The notes beneath the pieces are model-generated. The model had not been told where the DNA came from and did no database searches. It worked only from the letters and a program-made list of their open reading frames with translations. From Parietaria judaica (taxonomy: Eukaryota > Streptophyta > Magnoliopsida > Rosales > Urticaceae): a DNA stretch of 64,000 bases. Location: NCBI GenBank assembly GCA_954871525.1, contig OX940865.1:8804001-8868000 (forward strand). The letters are read 5' to 3'. This document shows positions 30,990 to 42,924 of the stretch, piece after piece (position 1 is the stretch's first letter; the number at the start of each line of letters is the position of its first letter). Position numbers and translations under genes: made by a program.

Positions 30990-31734
30990 TATAACCATGG
31001 GCAATCAATTTTTTTATATATTTTTTTTTTCAAAATAAGTTGAACCGTAAGTAACATAAATATTTAATTGCTATTTTCTTGCATTTTTTCGTTGCAAAAA
31101 GACAATCAGCCGCTAAGAAATAACTTTTTATGTGCATTTTAGCGTGTGAAAAATAATTGCCCTTGCTTTCACCATGAGCACATATTTTTGAAACTTTTCG
31201 ATGCAAAATTAACTGTTCATTAATGGGCGCTTTGGATAAATAGCCAAATCTGAAAGTGTGTTTAGCAAAATAACTAAACTTTGGTTAATTTTGTAAACTA
31301 GCCAATTAACCATTTAAATGGAATTCCAATTACATTATTACCCTTAATAACTCCAAAAACGTATTAAAAAATAAATAAATAATTCCAACGTATTTTGTGG
31401 GTATTTTAATCGGTCAAATAACAATTACATTAATTAAATAGAAAACCCATGAAATGCCCAAAATACACTCAAAGTTTATGAGAAATACCCATAGTTTCAA
31501 TTAATTCATTTATACCCATTTTTAATAAATTTTGGACCATTATAACCTTGATTTTAATTATATATTTTTATTTCGTTAATTAATTATTAATTATTTAGTT
31601 TAATTTTGAAATTTTATTTTCCTAAAAAATTAAGGTTGAATTATTCCCATATTTATCAGATTTCAAATTAATTTGATACTTTGACCTCAAATTTTGAATT
31701 TCCTTTTATTTGTCTCTCTCTCTTTGTTCTTTCT

Positions 31735-31751
31735 CCCCCCCCCCCCCCCCC
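31735..31751. repeat. Poly(C)17 tract
   Basis: Seventeen C residues after a pyrimidine-rich CTCTCT run, in the left GC-rich island. Confidence 0.95.
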
Positions 31752-32204
31752 TCCCTCTTTGCTCTTCGCTCGCATTCATCCGAGCTACCTCATGCGCCTC
31801 CTCCTCCTCCGTCACACGCCTCTTCCTCCATCGCGCGCCTCCTCCTCCGTCGCGCCTCCCCCACCTGTTGTTTTCCCTAATTCGAGACGCTGGAGATTCC
31901 ACACAACTCCATTTGCTACAACTTCTTTAATCATGTCGATGTCTGTGCTCGATGTGCAAAAGATATTGGTAATTACAGTTACGATTACCTAATTGCAGTT
32001 TTGTAATTAAAATTACCGAATTACAATTTCGTACATAAAGTTACAGTTTGATAAATACAATTACCGGATCGTTATTTTGTAATTATGGTTACAGTTTTCG
32101 TATACAACTTCGTAATTAAATTTACAAGTATATAATTCATTACACTTTTATATTTATAGTTACCGGTATCGTATATATAATTACGAATTTTTATGCGTTT
32201 TGTA

Positions 32205-32340
32205 TATATAGTTACAACTTCATAATTGTAGAACTCTTTTGAACATACATACGCAAATATTGTTATAAGTTTCGTATATATAGTTACAACTTCATAATTG
32301 TAGAACTCTTTCGAAAATACATACGTAAATAGAATAGAAT
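32205..32340. repeat. Two-copy ~74-bp tandem repeat
   Basis: GTTACAACTTCATAATTGTA with AGAACTCTTT and CATACG-AAATA occurs at about 32209 and 32283. The preceding 250 bp has looser repeats of 'gtaattacagtta' type. Confidence 0.65.
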
Positions 32341-32584
32341 TCAATAAGTATAGGAAGATTAGTAATTAATTTATAATAAAGGAAATAAATTGTATTTAAA
32401 TAATGTGGTGAATACTTATTTTTCTATAACTAAGGATGATTAATTATTTGATATTTAAAACAAGAAGGGTATATTAGTCCATATTTCAATTAGTTGGTGG
32501 TTCTAATTACCAAAAATGGATTTGGGCATTTTTTGAAACCTTGAGTCACAAATGGGCATTTCGTTCATTTACCCTTAATTAAAA

Positions 32585-33255
32585 GGGTTAATTGCGGCAA
32601 TAATGCACAACCTTTGGTCAAGAGAGGTTTTAGTCCCCAACCTTTTAAAGTGTGGGCAAAAATACACAACCTTTGTTAGATGTAAAATCCGTTGGTCGTT
32701 TCGTTAGGGATGTTAAATTATGCTGATGTGGCATCATTAAACTGCCAAATGGACTGCCAACTTGTAATATTTATTGTATAATTTAATTAATAAGAATAAA
32801 TTAAATCATACTCTAATTATGATTAAAAAAATTAATACTTTAAATTAAATAAATAATTTTTTCTCCCTCTAAAAATCTAACATGCTCTTCGTCAAACATG
32901 AATAAAAATTTGACGGATTATTAAACACGACAAAATTTGCAAAGATTACATAACGACGTTTATTAGAAACGACTAAAATTTTGGAAAAAAAAGACCGATT
33001 ATTAAAAACAACTGTAATTTAAAAAACGACATAGTAAAGATGTGAATAATATTGAAGCGCGAGTTCAAAAATAAGAATGACACGTTAAATAAAGTATTGC
33101 TTGTTAATTGAAAGTTTTAATTTATTTTTTGAATCATAATTAAAATATTTTAATTTATTCTTATTAATTAGGTTATGTAATTAATATTACAAATTGGCCA
33201 TCCATTTGGCAGTTTAACAATGTCACATCAGCAGAAGTTAACATTCCTAATTGAA
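32585..33255. mobile_element. Nested foldback MITE
   Basis: The left arm (about 32,700-32,815, with GCTGATGTGGCATCATTAAA and TGGACTGCCAACTTGTAATA) is mirrored at about 33,140-33,250. The left end TTAATTGCGGCAATAATGCACAACC is of the type seen at 1074-1521 (GCGGCATAAGT...CTCAACC). The right end lacks the matching outer ~110 bp, so the copy is truncated there. Confidence 0.6.
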
Positions 33256-33845
33256 ATTCCTATTATCATGGTAACAACCAAATCCATTGATCACCTCCTT
33301 TTGTATGCCAAAATTCAAATTTTAAATTAAAAAAATTGACCACAATTTTTCTTTCATCAAAACCACATTACCAACCACACTACCGTAAATAACGTTGTTA
33401 ATAATATGGATGATATAATTATTAATAATGTTTAATATTAAAATTATTCATTTAATTTTCGGATTTAATTTTTTCAAAATATATTAACGATTTTTTTAAT
33501 AAAAAAATTAAGAAATTAATTAGTATACTGTTTAAATCTGTTTGTACGTGTTTAAATATGTTTATTATGTGTTGATGTGGAGCAATTTAATTCTACGTAA
33601 ATCTATGTTGAATTAAACAAGAATTATTTCTTCAATTTTGAAAAATAAACGCAAAATTAACACAAATTAACACTTTAATACAAAAATTACTACACAAGTA
33701 AATACACATAAATAAACAAAAACAAAAATAAATATAAACTAACATGAATAAACAAGAATATACACAAGTACATTGTTTTAAACATATATTAACATGAATC
33801 AATAACTATTAACATGAATCAATGATTTTAAATACAAAAAATAAT

Positions 33846-34310
33846 CTATATCTCTCTCGGCCGTAAGACAGCCGAAGCTTCGCCGTCAATCCTCGTGGCC
33901 TCGGTGTTTCCGGGCGAGTGCCTCACAAGCTTAGACGGAGGGACGACGACGGTGAGGGGTGCAGCGAGCCTATCGACGGTGTCGGAGTTTACCAGGGTGC
34001 GCAGCGGTGGTGGGCTGCGTCCTACCTCGTCTGAAGCTTCAAAAACTGATGATGTTGATCGGGCTTCGTCGGTGGTGCGCGGAATTGCGCACAGCGACAA
34101 GGCGGTTTGCGGTGGCGGACGGGAGGTCGCCCCGGGGTCGCCGGCGCTCACGGTGGAGCTGGGTGACAGTGAATCAGAACCAGAACAGACCTGGTTGCGT
34201 CTCTTACTCGATCACAGACCATACAAGAATCGAAAAGGAATCAGAAACCAACATATATATATATATATATATCTGTATTTGTGGAAGAATCGCGTGAAGG
34301 TGACAAGGTA
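33846..34310. other. GC-rich captured-looking island
   Basis: About 60% GC in an AT-rich setting, open in several frames on both strands. No family recognised. It abuts the UBC13-like exon and intron fragment and may be a second captured piece. An (AT)n run lies at 34255-34270. Confidence 0.4.
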
Positions 34311-34341
34311 AAATGCAAGATCGGAAGGCGTTAGAGGGTAC

Positions 34342-34378
34342 CTTGATGATTCTCTTAGGCATATTGTTATTCGCCAAT
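34342..34378 (-). pseudogene. Captured exon 1 of a UBC13-type ubiquitin-conjugating enzyme
   Basis: On the minus strand, after a CT-rich leader (about 34,450-34,395), the sequence reads ANNNMPKRIIK followed by a donor (CAAG|GTACCC). Plant UBC13 homologues (UBC35/36) begin with this kind of MAN-N-P-RIIK peptide before the E2 core. The expected ATG reads ATTGGCG, so the start codon is broken by one base. Nothing of the E2 core with its active-site cysteine follows. I infer a transduplicated promoter/leader/exon-1 fragment. Confidence 0.5.
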
Positions 34379-34700
34379 GGATTCTCTTCCTCAACGAGCT
34401 CTGAGAGAGAAAGAGAAAGAGGAGAGAGAGTAAAGATAGAAGATCGATGGAGAATTCAAATTTTGTAATTAATTCCTAAATTTATGCACAATTAGTTACA
34501 ACTTGATTTGTGTTGAAAATTTAATTTCCTTTTTAATTCATTACGAAAATTATAATTAAAATGATTAATTAAAGGGTATTACATGGATGAAAAATGTAAT
34601 TAAAATGCCACCTCATGTTAACTGGCTAGTTTACAAAATTAACCAAAATTTGACTATTTTGCTAAACCTATGTTTCAATTTGGTTATTTGGTGCAATTTC

Positions 34701-35099
34701 TCTTGATTAATTAAGTTTCTGAAACAAAAACTAAAAACTAAAAAAATTAAGTTTTGGAAAAATTCTAATCTAAAATTTCAAAAAAATTAAAATTAAAATT
34801 TTAAAAAGAGTTGTTTGAAATAAAAAATTAAAAATGTCACATGGTATAGATAGGTGGCTTTTGACTAACATACATCAAAATGACGGTTGAAAAGTATGAT
34901 CAAACCTTCAAAGTGAACGTTGGGTAATATTGTCGTCATTATTTTAGATTTTGTACATCACATATATTTCCTCAGTAGACAGTAAAATGTAGTATTATTG
35001 CCGTAGTATTCCTTTAGATAAGAAATTGAAAATTAGAAAGAAAAAAAATTAGGAATAGGGACGGCTGGCCCGACGGGTGAATTGCAAGAATGACCTTAT
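34701..35099. other. AT-rich spacer
   Basis: No gene seen. It separates the Pack-MULE-like element from the following MULE; the outer end of the latter was not found here. Confidence 0.5.
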
Positions 35100-35459
35100 G
35101 TGGGATTTGGTATTTGGTTATACCATCGCACTGTTCACATGTTTGGTTCATACCCTTCATTAAACGAAGTAGGGCCCATTTATAGTTCGTTGGGCTCGAT
35201 TTTCTCTCTCCTCTTATTTTATTATTTTTTCTCTCTCCTCCCTTTTAATATTATTCTTTCCCTCCATATCTCTCTCTCCTCTGTTATTCGTCTTCTTCTT
35301 CGATTCCCCAATTGCCGAGAAACTCTAAAGCTCCCATTGTTTCTTCGCCGATTCACTATATTCCTTCTCTTTGTCTTCTCCGTTACCCAACCAACGATTA
35401 GCGAATCTTTCAATTCGATTGTATATCAAGAATTGACTCATTCGAAGGTGTGTAATCAA

Positions 35460-36450
35460 ATTTTATTGTTCTTTTCAATTTATGGATAAATAGCGGTAGG
35501 TATATATTATCTAGCGGTACCGATATCTGTAGGCAGAATGTACTCTCTGGATCTTTAAAATATAAGGTAAGGTTATCCCTGTATAATAAAGTAATTTTAT
35601 TATTGTTTTCAATTTGTGCACAAAATATTGCGGTATGTATATATTGTCTAGCGCTACCGATATCTGTAGGTAGACTGTACTCTCTGGATCTTTAAAATAT
35701 AAGGTAAGGTTATCCCAGTATAATAAAGTAATTTTATTATTGTTTTCAAATTGTGGATAAAATATAGCGGTATGTATATATTATCTAGCGGTACCGATAT
35801 CTGTATGCAGAATGTACTCTCTGGATCTTTAAAATATAAGGTAAGGTTATCCCAGTTTAATAAAGTAATTTTATTATTGTTTTCAATTTGTGGACAAAAT
35901 ATAACGGTATGTATATATTATATAGAGGTACCACTATATGTAGGCAGAATGTACTCTCTAGATCATTAAAATATAAGGTAAGGTTATCCAAGTATGATAA
36001 CGTAATTTTATTATTGTTTTCAATTTGTGGACAAAATATAGCGGTATGGATATATTATATAGAGGAACCGCTATATATAGGCAGAATGTACTCTCTAGAT
36101 CATTAAAATATAAGGTAAGGTTATCCATGTATGATAACGTAATTTTATTATTGTTTTCAATTTGTGGACAAAATATAGCGGTATGGATATACTATATAGA
36201 GGTACCGCTATATGTAGGAAGAATGTACTCTATGGATCATTAAAATATAAGGTAAGGTTATCCCAGTATAATAGTGTAATTTTATTATTGTTTTCAATTT
36301 GTGGACAAAATATAGCGGTAATAATGTATTATGTATCGGTACCGAGATCTGTAGGCCGAATGTACTATATGAATCCTTAAAATATAAACTAAGATTAGCC
36401 ACTGTAACCAAGTACCAAATTGTTGTTTTCAATTTTTGATAAATTATGCG
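35460..36450 (+). repeat. 137-bp tandem array, about 7 units
   Basis: Units follow at 137-bp steps (for instance at about 35,494, 35,631, 35,767, 35,905, 36,042, 36,179 and 36,315). Each has GCGGTATG-ATATA, a second (G)CGGTACCG-TAT site, GCAGAATGTACTCT and AATATAAGGTAAGGTTATC. They degrade toward the right end. Full-length open frames in successive units arise only from the repeat. The array sits in the putative first intron of the transposase gene. Confidence 0.95.
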
Positions 36451-36577
36451 CTATGAATATGATATGTAGCGGTACCGTAATCTATAGGCCGAATTTAGAT
36501 CGTACTCTATGAATTCTAAAGTATAATATAAGCCTATAGCATTTTAATTTAATATTGAAGTATTTTTTCATTTGCAG

Positions 36578-36961
36578 GATGAATGATTACCTTTTGATTG
36601 TCAGTCTTGGCGGAGAATGAATTTCGATAGATATCGTTACAAGTGGTGGTGGGAGGGAATAAGTGATACTGCAACTTCTTTAGCCGTTCAAAAGTCTGCT
36701 TTAAACAACATATCTGATTTGAAGGAGTTGTTGTATAACAAATTTGATATTGTCCGACAATTTGATTTAAAACTAACATATTACCCAGTTGATCACAGTA
36801 CTCAGCCAATAGCCATTGCTGATGAACCTGACTTTGAATTATATATTCGGACACCAGATAGACCGTCAAGGTTGAAACAGCTGTACGTCGAGCTAGTGAA
36901 AAAGGTATCTCCTGAAGTAGACACAATATGTAACCGCTACATAACATTGTGTATAAAGTAG
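36578..36961 (+). pseudogene. MULE transposase N-terminal exon, truncated and frameshifted
   Basis: After the acceptor TCATTTGCAG, an ATG at 36579 reads NDYLLIVSLGGE and stops at TGA. Coding character resumes in another frame at 36617 (MNFDRYRYKWWWEGI ... DLKELLYNKFDI ... LKLTYYPVDHSTQPIAIADE ... DFELYIRTP) and ends at TAA 36961. The pattern matches the N-terminal domain of plant MULE transposases. The MULE DDE core and SWIM zinc finger are missing. There is one frame break, and the 3' part appears deleted. Confidence 0.55.
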
Positions 36962-37639
36962 CGGTAATTTGTATCGTGGACCGTGGTATAGCGGTATTGT
37001 ATAATGTTAAGGTATTTGAATTTTGGATTTGAGTCGTTTTCATTTTCTTGTTGCCTTTGTCTTGGCGAGCGTCAGTTGTGGAGGAAACTGAACGGCCGTA
37101 TCATGTTTTTTTTTTCATTTTTCTTAATGGAAACCGAACCTTTCATTTACTGAATAACAGATCGTAAAGGGTTACATCCTTTCATTTAAAATTATGGAAA
37201 GCGTTACAACTGTCAGTGATGGGAGTTCCTTCATAAAGGGTTATCGCGAAAGCCTGATTGACTCAAATATCTAATACTTACTCATATTCGGTCTGGTGCG
37301 AGTTGGGGGTCCATTGAACGAGATAAAACCGCACACGGGATTCGGGTCAGTCGTGGGTCAATCAGGACTTGGGGTCCTTATTTATTACCGTGGTCGTGAT
37401 GATATGTATTTACTGCTATGATTTATCTGATATAGAGGTAGTGATTTAACTTACTTTAGTTCATTCGGTATAGTTGTATTTCAATCCGGGTTATTAATTA
37501 CACTTGTTAAATTTATTCCAGCAACATTAATGTTATTAACGCTTATACCGCTATCGTGATTTTGTAGAATATCGGGTAAATGACAAAATGATGTAGAAAT
37601 AAAAAAATAATCAAATATCATTAGCGTTGTGTCATAATA

Positions 37640-37868
37640 ATATAATTACCACTATTTTACAATTTGTATAATAGAAGAATATTATTTGTATTGTTTGGAA
37701 TACAAACAAATACATAAATACAATAATCTTGCAAAGAAGTATAGGTCCGAGATCTAGCATATTCTAATTACCGCTATTTTACAATTTGTATTATACAAGA
37801 ATATTATTTGTATCATTTGGAATACAAATACATAAATACAATAATCTGGAAAAGAAGTATAGGTCCGA
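37640..37868. repeat. Two-copy ~128-bp tandem repeat
   Basis: AATTACC(A/G)CTATTTTACAA ... GAAGTATAGGTCCGA occurs twice, differing by a few substitutions and a small indel. Confidence 0.8.
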
Positions 37869-38499
37869 AACACCGTTGTCACAACAAATAATATTAAAAA
37901 AAGTAGAGCCAAGAACAACGTTGTCACAGCTAATGCAGTCTCTCTATGCAAAGCTTATTCTGACCAATGTGTTTCAGAGACCTTTCCAAAGTCTTGCGAT
38001 TTCGGTCCTGCTCATACCAGCTATTTTTTTGGGTAGCATAATGGCTCAGTTAAGTCGTTCACTAATATACAGGAGACAAATAAACAAGGAAGTTTGAATC
38101 AGGATAATATATTTTTTAAAAGTGAGAATAGATAAATGGTTTAAAGAAATCTTACGACGGTGAAGGAGACGGGGGCGCATTGACAAACATCCGTTGTAGG
38201 TGTTTTTTTTTTTTTTAATGGAAAGCCTTAGGTGTTTGAGTTCAAACATGTTAGACCCTAGATTTGGGTTACAGAAAAATCTAGATTTGTACGAGGGTTC
38301 CTAAAGGGGTATGGAGTATGGATTAGGGTTTCACAAAGTGATAATGTAAAACGGCGAATTAAGATTGAACATTTAGGTTTTCCTCGTTCCCATTTTATAG
38401 TACTAGTGAGGGTATATTGGTATTTACACGAACATTAGCGGTAAAATGAATTATTTTGCGGTATATGAGAAACACTAACGGTATAGTGACCACCTCTAG

Positions 38500-39110
38500 T
38501 AGGTAACATCTTACCACCTCTAGTAGGAATCATCCCGCTACGATACCTCTAGGTGTTTAGTGACCACCTCTAGTAGGTAACATCTAGCGGATTGCTTCGG
38601 GTGTCTAGCGGCGGATACGTAAATTAATTAGCGGCAAGTAGTTTTGATGGAGAAATTAAGGTTACTGAACCTTATTTAATAGTTTTAAACCCTTTTAAGT
38701 GGAAATAAGAAAGAATTGATGGATTGAAACATGCATTGCTTCGCATACGTGCACGAGTGATATAGACTTGTTCTATGATCCAACGAACTAGCTAGTTCTT
38801 TTATCATACTCATTATCCGCCTATTATCCATCTCACTTACCAATAGTTGTCACGGTGAACCTAATAATGCACATTGACGGCAAAATGGATCCATATGATA
38901 GAAACACTGAACTTCCCCATTCCTACTATCATCCCGCTACGATACCTCTAGGTGTTTAGTGACCACCTCTAGTAGGTAACATCTAGCGGTATTGCTTCGG
39001 GTGTCTAGCGGCAGATACGTAAATTAATTAGCGGTAAGTAGTTTTGATGGAGAAATTAAGGTTACTGAACCTTATTGAAACATGCATTGCTTCGCATACG
39101 TGCACGAATT
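38500..39110. repeat. Direct duplication with 399-bp spacing
   Basis: CATCCCGCTACGATACCTCT through GTTACTGAACCTTATT and GAAACATGCATTGCTTCGCA occurs at about 38,531 and 38,930. Several AGCGG sites are included; copy 2 keeps AGCGGTA where copy 1 has AGCGGAT or AGCGGCA. Confidence 0.8.
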
Positions 39111-39378
39111 AATCTAGTAGGGAATACTCAGCGGTACCCAACTATTATCCATCTCACTTATCACTAGCATTAGTACAAGGGATATAACGGTAATAACAGT
39201 TTGACTAGAGGTAGTTATATTATAGGTAATATTTAGAACAGTACCACGTAATATTATAATAGTACTAGCGGGAATCAAAACATACTAGTCTAAAACATAC
39301 TACTACTAATCCAAAATAAAAATATGCTAGTAAAATAAAATGATCAAAAAGAAAACATAGTCCAAAAAAAACATAGAT

Positions 39379-40649
39379 TTATCTCGATGAGGAAGTAGCT
39401 TCTTCGGTCTCCGCTGGTGACTGTGGAGGTGGCGGTGGCGGTGGCAACGACAACGGATAGTACGGTCGCTGGACGATCTTTTCACCACGTTCCAATACCT
39501 GCACAAGCTCCTCTAACATGGGGTATTGAGGAAAAAATGGATGATCGAGGGAGTTTATATGCGGCAACTCAGCTTCCATCTCCGTAGGAATTAGTACACT
39601 CAATTTTCCCTGCAAATTATAGTATTGTTATTTTCCCAAATCATAGTTGATATTGATAAATTTCCAATAGAGCAAACTATACTCGGATCCGCCCCATGCA
39701 AAATAGCGTTTTTAATTGACAGGTGGTGAAGTTCGATATTCCCGACTGGACGCGTTTTCCATTTGCACATACGAGGTGCCTCCTCGGACTCTCTTCGGTC
39801 CGCTAAGACATGCGCCACACCAGGCAAACACTCGTATGCCAAAATCTGCATGAATTTTAACGTGTTAAATTCGCACATAAGATGTCGATTGTAAATAAAA
39901 AACTTTGAACCTTTACATATATACCAGAAACGGATGTATTAACCACAGAACTGTCATCATCGGGATCTCTCGTCCTTGTCTGGGGATGTTTTTTTGCAAC
40001 TCCATAACTGCTCTAATTCGGATATTCCGTAGCGATCCTAGGCATGACTCTCGACCCCAAGGATATTGATCGAATACGTCAAGGTCCTCCACCAAGCGCA
40101 AGTAGTCCACATGCAAAATAGTTTCACCAGGATGAGGTAACAACACCCCGAAGACGAAGCTGAGGCATGCCAACCTTCTCCTGTCCTCGTTGCTCACAAC
40201 CGGATAAAGATGATTGTTATCTAATTTTTCCAGCACCATATCGAATGTGACATTTGGCCTGCATTTGGCCACATCCGTTGCTTGAATGATTCGTTCTTTT
40301 CTGGTTTTCCAATGATAGCTTCAATGCTCGGTAGGGGTGCGCAATTCAGCCCGGTGATGAGCGCAAATTCTCGAACCTCGTATCGTAATGGAACATTGTT
40401 CACCAACATCCACACCTCACATGGCTCTTTATGTGTAGTGCTTCTCGAAATCAAATTCCAAAACAGTTGGGTAGAGAATTTGTAGTGCATGGGGACATCT
40501 AATAGAGGTCCAAACTGTGTGCTCCGAAACCACCCAGTCTCTCCCACGTTCAGGTTCTCCTTACTCATATTCGTGATCTCGGAGAAGTTTGCTTCTTCGA
40601 TGACGACCTCACAGTCGTACAACTCATCCGGCGCTAGGATATTATATAG
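39379..40649 (-). pseudogene. DUF1985 (VANC-like) gene, copy A, frameshifted
   Basis: Minus-strand exons: 40649-39925 (DUF1985), 39845 to about 39678, and 39609-39379. Exon 1 opens at acceptor GGAAATAG and reads LYNILAPDELYDCEVVIEE, then the DUF1985 blocks GPLLDVP, VPLRYEVREFALITGLNC, DRRRLACLSFVFGVLLPHPG and LVEDLDVFDQYPWGRES. Near 40,240 the frame shifts (after FKQRMWPNAG), so the two halves of the domain are in different frames. The last exon ends with a proline run and SSSR. The remaining exons are open. DUF1985 is found in MULE-encoded proteins, including the VANC anti-silencing factors of Arabidopsis VANDAL elements. About 330 aa if intact. Confidence 0.65.
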
Positions 40650-41630
40650 CTATTTCCGCGAAAAAACAAAACATAACTTGATTAGTTTCTAGAAATTATA
40701 CATACCGGTAATAAGGTATATAGGGAGCAACGGAAAATCGTTATCGGAAATATAAAACGCGGTGTAAATAGATATCTAGCGCTGAACTTGTAGCGGTATT
40801 CTGTGAACGGAGCGTGAATAGAGAGCGGTATTTCTCTAACAGGTACAGAACCAACCCTACACTCGTTCTTCTTCAACAACCACACAGTATAGTATATTGC
40901 ATGTAAATAAGTAAATCCTAACATCGTTACGAGTCGAAACAAAGTACGGGTTTCACAAACAATAAACGATTACCCACATTTATGTGGCTTTGGGGAGGAT
41001 GAAGACGATGATCGCCGAAAAAGCAAAGAAAAGAAACCCTTGTTGCAACGAGGAGAGTATGATGGAAAGAGAAAAACGTTTCGGAGTCAAAACGGGAATA
41101 GAAAGCGTCGAAGTGCATTAATCACAAGAATAAGTGAGATTATGTTTAAAAAAAAACCATAAAAGAAAATAAGGGTAATAAAAATAAATCGCCCACCGCT
41201 CAACTACCAAAGGGTAAACTAGTAATTTTGGTAAACAAAAATCTAGCGGGAGTGATTTAAATTTACTAACGGGAACACTATTAGTATAGCGGTAAGAGCG
41301 ATGTAAATAGCTTGTAGTAAGTCCAAGTTTAGTAACTAGCGGTAAGAGAAAGTTTAGTAACTAGTGGTAAGAGCAAGAATAATGGCTAGCGGTAAGAGCA
41401 AGTTTAGTAACTAGCGGGAAAAATATTAGTATAGCGGTAATCGCAACTTTAATGACTAATGGGAGTGTTACATACAGCGGAAACGTTTTCTAATACAACT
41501 AAAATCTGAGTTCCAAAATTACCATTGTTAAATTGACATAGTTGTCCAAAATATTACGAAAGATAGATACAAACTCATCTATTCTTCTATCCTAGTCCAA
41601 AATATTAAAACATACCAAAACATGGCGTAT
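40650..41630. other. Upstream region of copy A and downstream region of copy B
   Basis: Contains the leader of copy A (about 40,927-41,118). That leader shares CATCCTCCCCAAAGCCACA and TTCGACGCTTTCTATTCCC with the leader of copy B, together with the shared upstream phrase CAACTACCAAAGGG-AAA-TAGTAA. 41,240-41,490 holds a dense run of AGCGGTAAGAG-type sites. Confidence 0.6.
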
Positions 41631-42924
41631 CTAAACCTCATCGTTATCCTCGTTCTCTTTCTCCTCTTTATATTTTTTTTTCATTTCCATCCTGTTGTCC
41701 TCCTCGTCCTTAAAAAAATCTTCCAACTCAAGTTCAGGGTACGGTACTCCTTGTGGCGGCAGCGGTATGTGATGACAATTTTCTACTTCCGTCCGCAGTA
41801 ACATACTCAATTGTCCCCAAAAAAATTATAAAGTTAGAATTAATCCATCTATTCTTTACTTCCATAAATCAAAATGGTTTCGCTATCAATATATATCAAC
41901 CAACCGTCGGATCACCATCCCCGTAATCGGGAATTCCATTATCAAGGATACTTGGTTCGATAAGCCCTAGATTCGTTGCCCATTTGCAGATACGCGGTCT
42001 TGAATATCCCTCACGATGGACTGCCTCGGCTCTTTGCACACCCGACAAACACTAGTCCGCTAAAACCTGCAAGAAAATAAACATGTCATAGTTTGATATA
42101 TATGAAGGCCACTGTAATACCACTAACTAAGTAAAATATTTCACATATACCTGAAGTGGGAAGAGAAACCCCCGAATGGTTATCGTGGGCACTATAGGCA
42201 CACCAGGATTATTCTGAGACACATCAGGGTTATCCTCAGGTATATTTTCTGATAGTTCCAGGGCTGCCGTCTTCACGAGATTCTTTAATGCATACGTGTA
42301 TGAGCTCCGGCCCCAAGGATATTGTACGAAGGAGTCGAGGTCCTCCACGAATGCCCAAACTAGGTCGGGGATTCTGGACCCGGATAACAGAACTCCGTAG
42401 ACGAAGCACAGGCACGCCAACCTCTTCCTATCAGCACTTCCCAGAGTGAGATCGAACATTAAGCGGACCTCGAGTGCGTTGAGTGGGACTTCTCCTTCTG
42501 TAGGAAAGGACATTCGTTCTCTAACCGACGAGGTACAATGGGGGACGTATTCCCAGTGTGGGTATTCATCATTGCAATTTGTAAACATATCTGGTATGTT
42601 TTCACATATGTGACCAATGATGATCTGAAACTCGTCAATGGAGTTTCGTAGTGGAACATGTTTCACCGTCATCCACATCTCCCCATGCCTTTGTTTTGCC
42701 AAGATTCTGCAAAACAAGTTTCTGATCACCCTTTCAGAAAACTAAAAGAAAGTGGGGACATCCAAGAGAGGCCCAAATTGGGTAGTCCAAAACCACTGAA
42801 GCTCCTTTGCGGTCAGACGTGACTTGATCAGATCAGTAATCCGACGGAAGTTCCCTTCATCGGTCTCAAGTCGAAAGTGGTACAAATTATTTTCTTCGAT
42901 AAAACATCTCCAAGCATTTGAAGG
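41631..42924 (-). pseudogene. DUF1985 (VANC-like) gene, copy B, with in-frame stops
   Basis: Same exon plan as copy A: 42924-42151 (acceptor TTTATTAG, donor CAG|GTATAT), 42066 to about 41906, and about 41819-41631. It reads GPLLDVPTFF then a stop (TAG at 42744-42742), HVPLRNSIDEFQIIIGH, DRKRLACLCFVYGVLLSG and FVEDLDSFVQYPWGRSS. Exon 2 has a second stop (TAG at 42054-42052). The last acceptor has lost its AG. The acidic tail ends KEEKENEDNDEV. It is diverged from copy A, so the duplication is old. Confidence 0.65.

Larger units (their letters stand above)
31230..34700. mobile_element. Pack-MULE-like TIR element, about 3.47 kb
   Basis: The left 80 bp (GATAAATAGCCAAATCTG ... AACTAGCCAATTAACC, about 31236-31316) and the right 80 bp (about 34617-34698) are inverted repeats at roughly 80% identity by eye. 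No transposase lies between. The interior has two GC-rich islands (31,700-31,960 and 33,846-34,450) unlike the AT-rich rest, one of which reads as a host exon, plus a nested foldback element. This is the profile of a Pack-MULE carrying host fragments. No clear 9-bp target duplication was found. Confidence 0.55.
36962..39378. other. Motif-bearing non-coding spacer of the MULE
   Basis: No intact gene. Contains a 128-bp two-copy repeat (37,640-37,868), a poly(T) at about 38,207, a 399-bp-spaced direct duplication (38,500-39,110) and scattered AGCGGTA sites. Confidence 0.6.

Noticed and set aside
31681..31992. Proline/serine-rich frames in the poly(C) island
   Set aside because: Low complexity, open on both strands; at best a captured leader.
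35751..36380. Four successive 72-residue frames offset by 137 bp
   Set aside because: They are the same repeat unit read repeatedly. The tyrosine/isoleucine-rich product has no coding features.
37754..38097. Frames on both strands near 37.8-38.1 kb as a further MULE gene
   Set aside because: They overlap one another and the 128-bp repeat, and neither shows a family motif or splice context.
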